From: Falsiroseomonas ponticola
GTDB lineage: Bacteria > Pseudomonadota > Alphaproteobacteria > Acetobacterales > Acetobacteraceae
DNA: 64,000 bases
Reading direction: 5' to 3'
NCBI RefSeq assembly: GCF_016805305.1
Contig: NZ_JAERQN010000012.1
Coordinates: forward strand, 1-64,000
Of this stretch, positions 61,978 through 64,000 are shown piece after piece. Positions within the stretch are counted from its first letter, which is position 1, and each line of letters opens with the position of its first letter. The notes under the pieces are model-generated. The model ran no database searches and was not told the origin of the DNA. It was given only the letters and a program-made list of their open reading frames with translations. A program made the translations under genes and the position numbers.

Positions 61978-62952
61978 TCAGATCCAGGGCTTCTGCTGCC
62001 ACAGGGCCCGGAAGCGCGTATCGGCATCGCGGAGATGCGCGACATAGGCATCGCCCAGCATGATGCGGAGCGGCTGCTGCGTGCGGCGGCATGCCTCGAG
62101 GTAGTCCGGGTCCCTCGACACCTTGTCGATCGCCGCGGTCAGCCGCGCCAGGATCGGCGCCGGAATCCCGCGCGGTCCGACGAAGCCCCGCAGGCTGCCG
62201 ATGGCAACATCGACGCCCTGCTCGCGGAAGGTCGGCAGCGTGGGGTCCAGCGTCGAGCGTTCCTCCGCCATCACGCCCAGCATGCGGAAGGGCTGGCTGG
62301 CGGTCATGATCATCGCCTCGCCCAGATTGGCGGCGGCGCCGCGCACTTCCCGCTGCGTCACGGCCAGGACACCCGGCGGCAGGGCGTTGTAGATCACCGG
62401 CGTCAGGCTGATGCCCGCCGCCATCTCCAGCATCCGGACACTCAGGAAGCTGGTCGATCCGCGCGCCTGCGTGGCGATCGTGATCATCTCCGGCTCCCGC
62501 CGCGCGGCGGCCACCAGGTCCGCGAGGCTCGCGATGCCCGACTGCGCGTGCACGCCGATGATCGCCGGGTCATCGACCAGGCTGGCGACGAAGGAGAAAC
62601 TGTCGAGGTTCCAGCGGGGATTCCGCTCGATCGGGATGGTGACGAGGCCTGGGGTATTGAGGATGCCGAAGGTGTGGCCATCCGGCCTGGAATCCGCGAC
62701 GGCATTGATGCCGATCTCGCCGCCCGCGCCCGGCCGGTTCTGCACGACGAAGGGCTGGCCGAGTTCACGTTCGAGGAACTGGCCGAGGGTGCGCGCGGTG
62801 ATGTCGTTGCCGCCGCCCGCGCCGAAGGGCACGACCAGCGTGACCGGACGGTCAGGCCAGGCGGGCTGCGCCTTCACGATGGCGGGCTGGGCCAGGGTGG
62901 CTGCGCCCAGGGCCAGCCATCGGCGGCGTGTCAGGGCGATGGGGAAGGTCAT
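61978..62952 (-). CDS. Bug-family TTT substrate-binding protein (324 aa)
   Basis: Signal peptide TRRRWLALGAATLAQPAIVKAQ, then WPDRPVTLVVPFGAGGGNDITAR. It shares long blocks with the receptor at 6801-7757 (ERELGQPFVVQNRPGAGG, VTIPIERN, NLGEA, SLRGF/SLRGV). Both end in an ALW...PW motif. GAAAGG lies 7 bases before the chosen ATG. It is divergent from the Old Yellow Enzyme gene and converges on the helicase gene. Confidence 0.92.
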   Translation of the reverse strand: MTFPIALTRRRWLALGAATLAQPAIVKAQPAWPDRPVTLVVPFGAGGGNDITARTLGQFLERELGQPFVVQNRPGAGGEIGINAVADSRPDGHTFGILNTPGLVTIPIERNPRWNLDSFSFVASLVDDPAIIGVHAQSGIASLADLVAAARREPEMITIATQARGSTSFLSVRMLEMAAGISLTPVIYNALPPGVLAVTQREVRGAAANLGEAMIMTASQPFRMLGVMAEERSTLDPTLPTFREQGVDVAIGSLRGFVGPRGIPAPILARLTAAIDKVSRDPDYLEACRRTQQPLRIMLGDAYVAHLRDADTRFRALWQQKPWI

Positions 62953-63122
62953 CGTCGGGCCTTTCATCGGGCTGGGGCATGGCAATCCTGCGCCGGCGGT
63001 CCTGGCATCAGCCATCCGAGACCGCCGAGGGCCTGTTGCCGCCTGTCGTGCTTGCGATGACTATCCCATGGCGAATGAGGGCGCGCCTAGATGAACCCTC
63101 CCTGTCACTGCCGGAGATGCCG

Positions 63123-64000
63123 ATGAGCGACCAACCTGCCCTGCCGCTTCTTTTCACGCCGCTGACGCTGCGGGGGCTCACGCTCAAGAACCGCATCGTC
63201 GTTTCCCCCATGTCGCAGTATTCGGCCGTGAATGGCGAGCCGACGGATTGGCACCTGGTGCACCTCGGCAAATTCGCGATGGGCGGCGCCGGCGTGGTGT
63301 TCTGCGAGGAAACCTCCGTTTCCGAACGGTCGCGCAAGACCTATGACTGCCCGGGCATCTACACCGAAGGCCAGGTCCGCGCCTGGCGGCGCATCACGGA
63401 TTTCATCCAGGGCCAGGGCGCCATCGCGGCCATGCAGCTTGGCCATGCGGGGCGGAAAGTCGCCACCCGCGCGCCCTGGGACGGGTTTGCGCCGCTGGGC
63501 GAACAGGATGCCGCGAATGGCAGGCCGCCCTGGGCCGGGATCGCCCCGAGCCCCATTCCCTTCAAGGAAGGAGCCTTGGTTCCGAAGGAGATGGACGCCG
63601 ACGATATCCGGCGCGTCATCGCCCTGCATGTCGATGCGGCGAAGCGGACGCGGGATGCCGGGTTCGGCATCCTCGAGATCCATGGGGCGCATGGCTACAT
63701 CATCCAGCAATTCCTTTCGCCCATCACGAACCATCGGAAGGATGGCTATGGCGGGGATATCCAGGGCCGGATGCGGTTCGGGCTGGAATTGATGGAAGCC
63801 GTGCGCGAGGCCTGGCCCGCCGAACTGCCCCTGTTTTTCCGCGCGTCATGCGTCGATGGCCGGGGCGGGATCTGGAGCCTGGACGATACCGTGGTGCTGG
63901 CGCGTGAGCTTAAGGCGCGCGGGGTCGATGTGATCGACTGCTCATCGGGGGGCATCGAAGGGCCGCTGACCCTGCACCTGGTGCCGCGCGTGCCGGGTTA
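63123..64000 (+). CDS. NADH:flavin oxidoreductase / Old Yellow Enzyme, YqjM class (3' end outside window)
   Basis: An FMN-dependent ene-reductase or related TIM-barrel enzyme. The readable 292 residues have PLLFTPLTLRGLTLKNRIVVSPMSQYS, QLGHAGRK, the catalytic His pair in EIHGAHGY near residue 187, and QFLSPITNHRKDGYGG. In classical YqjM the residue after SPM is Cys, which tunes the flavin; here it is Ser31. GGAG is 6 bases before the ATG. The gene is cut off by the window edge. Its substrate and partner are unknown. Confidence 0.9.
   Translation, partial: MSDQPALPLLFTPLTLRGLTLKNRIVVSPMSQYSAVNGEPTDWHLVHLGKFAMGGAGVVFCEETSVSERSRKTYDCPGIYTEGQVRAWRRITDFIQGQGAIAAMQLGHAGRKVATRAPWDGFAPLGEQDAANGRPPWAGIAPSPIPFKEGALVPKEMDADDIRRVIALHVDAAKRTRDAGFGILEIHGAHGYIIQQFLSPITNHRKDGYGGDIQGRMRFGLELMEAVREAWPAELPLFFRASCVDGRGGIWSLDDTVVLARELKARGVDVIDCSSGGIEGPLTLHLVPRVPG

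Overview
The window reads as chromosomal DNA of a very GC-rich alphaproteobacterium, most likely a Roseomonas-like member of the Acetobacteraceae. I infer this from the roughly 70% GC bias in codon third positions, the many Bug-type (tripartite tricarboxylate transporter, TTT) solute receptors, the Tat-like signal peptides, the GTG/TTG starts and a Suv3-type helicase. Gene density is close to complete. I see no gene-free stretch above 300 bases, no tRNA or rRNA gene and no CRISPR array.

Layout. Positions 1-106 hold the tail of an IS630-type transposase, followed by a membrane Ser/Thr kinase. Region A (2.8-10.3 kb) is catabolic: a Gfo/Idh/MocA dehydrogenase, a CitE-like lyase, RidA, a carboxymuconolactone-decarboxylase-like protein, an HpaI-type aldolase, a Bug receptor, an NHL propeller and a dihydropyrimidinase/hydantoinase. 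A GbsR-type regulator and a cyanide-insensitive bd oxidase (cioAB) follow at 10.3-13.3 kb. Region B (13.4-22.5 kb) opens with a second Gfo/Idh/MocA paralogue. It continues with a tightly overlapped operon: ACMSD-like amidohydrolase, an Ssu/Tau-type ABC transporter, an isochorismatase-family hydrolase and a cytosine-deaminase-like protein. A Bug receptor and a flavin monooxygenase complete it. The enzyme mix suggests uptake and ring-opening of an N-heterocycle or cyclic amide.

Region C (22.5-31.5 kb) has a TauE/SafE permease and two tandem amidases, divergent from a complete oligopeptide-type ABC operon. Region D (31.5-40.3 kb) is mixed housekeeping: DUF3750, Dps, MFS_3, DUF962, a small RTX protein, an AzgA purine permease divergent from a Gdx/SugE guanidinium exporter, a family-5 solute receptor, and a metallohydrolase/DUF2786 pair. 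Region E (40.4-49.7 kb) carries three Bug receptors, a dienelactone hydrolase, a GST, and an overlapped operon of a dihydroxyacid-dehydratase homologue with three NAD(P)-dependent dehydrogenases. Region F (49.7-64 kb) has a phosphopantetheinyl transferase, then two ABC systems transcribed divergently. One is PotABCD-like with a metallophosphoesterase and the other is Ugp/Mal-like. The Suv3-like helicase, a sixth Bug receptor and an Old Yellow Enzyme cut by the window end follow.

The window as a whole is a scavenging and catabolism island. Six Bug receptors occur without any TctA/TctB membrane partner. The most unusual items are a cytosine-deaminase-like enzyme lacking two canonical catalytic or metal-binding residues, a near-complete N-heterocycle-type operon around it, strong palindromes on three promoters, and an opine-dehydrogenase/IlvD operon flanked by two paralogous receptors.
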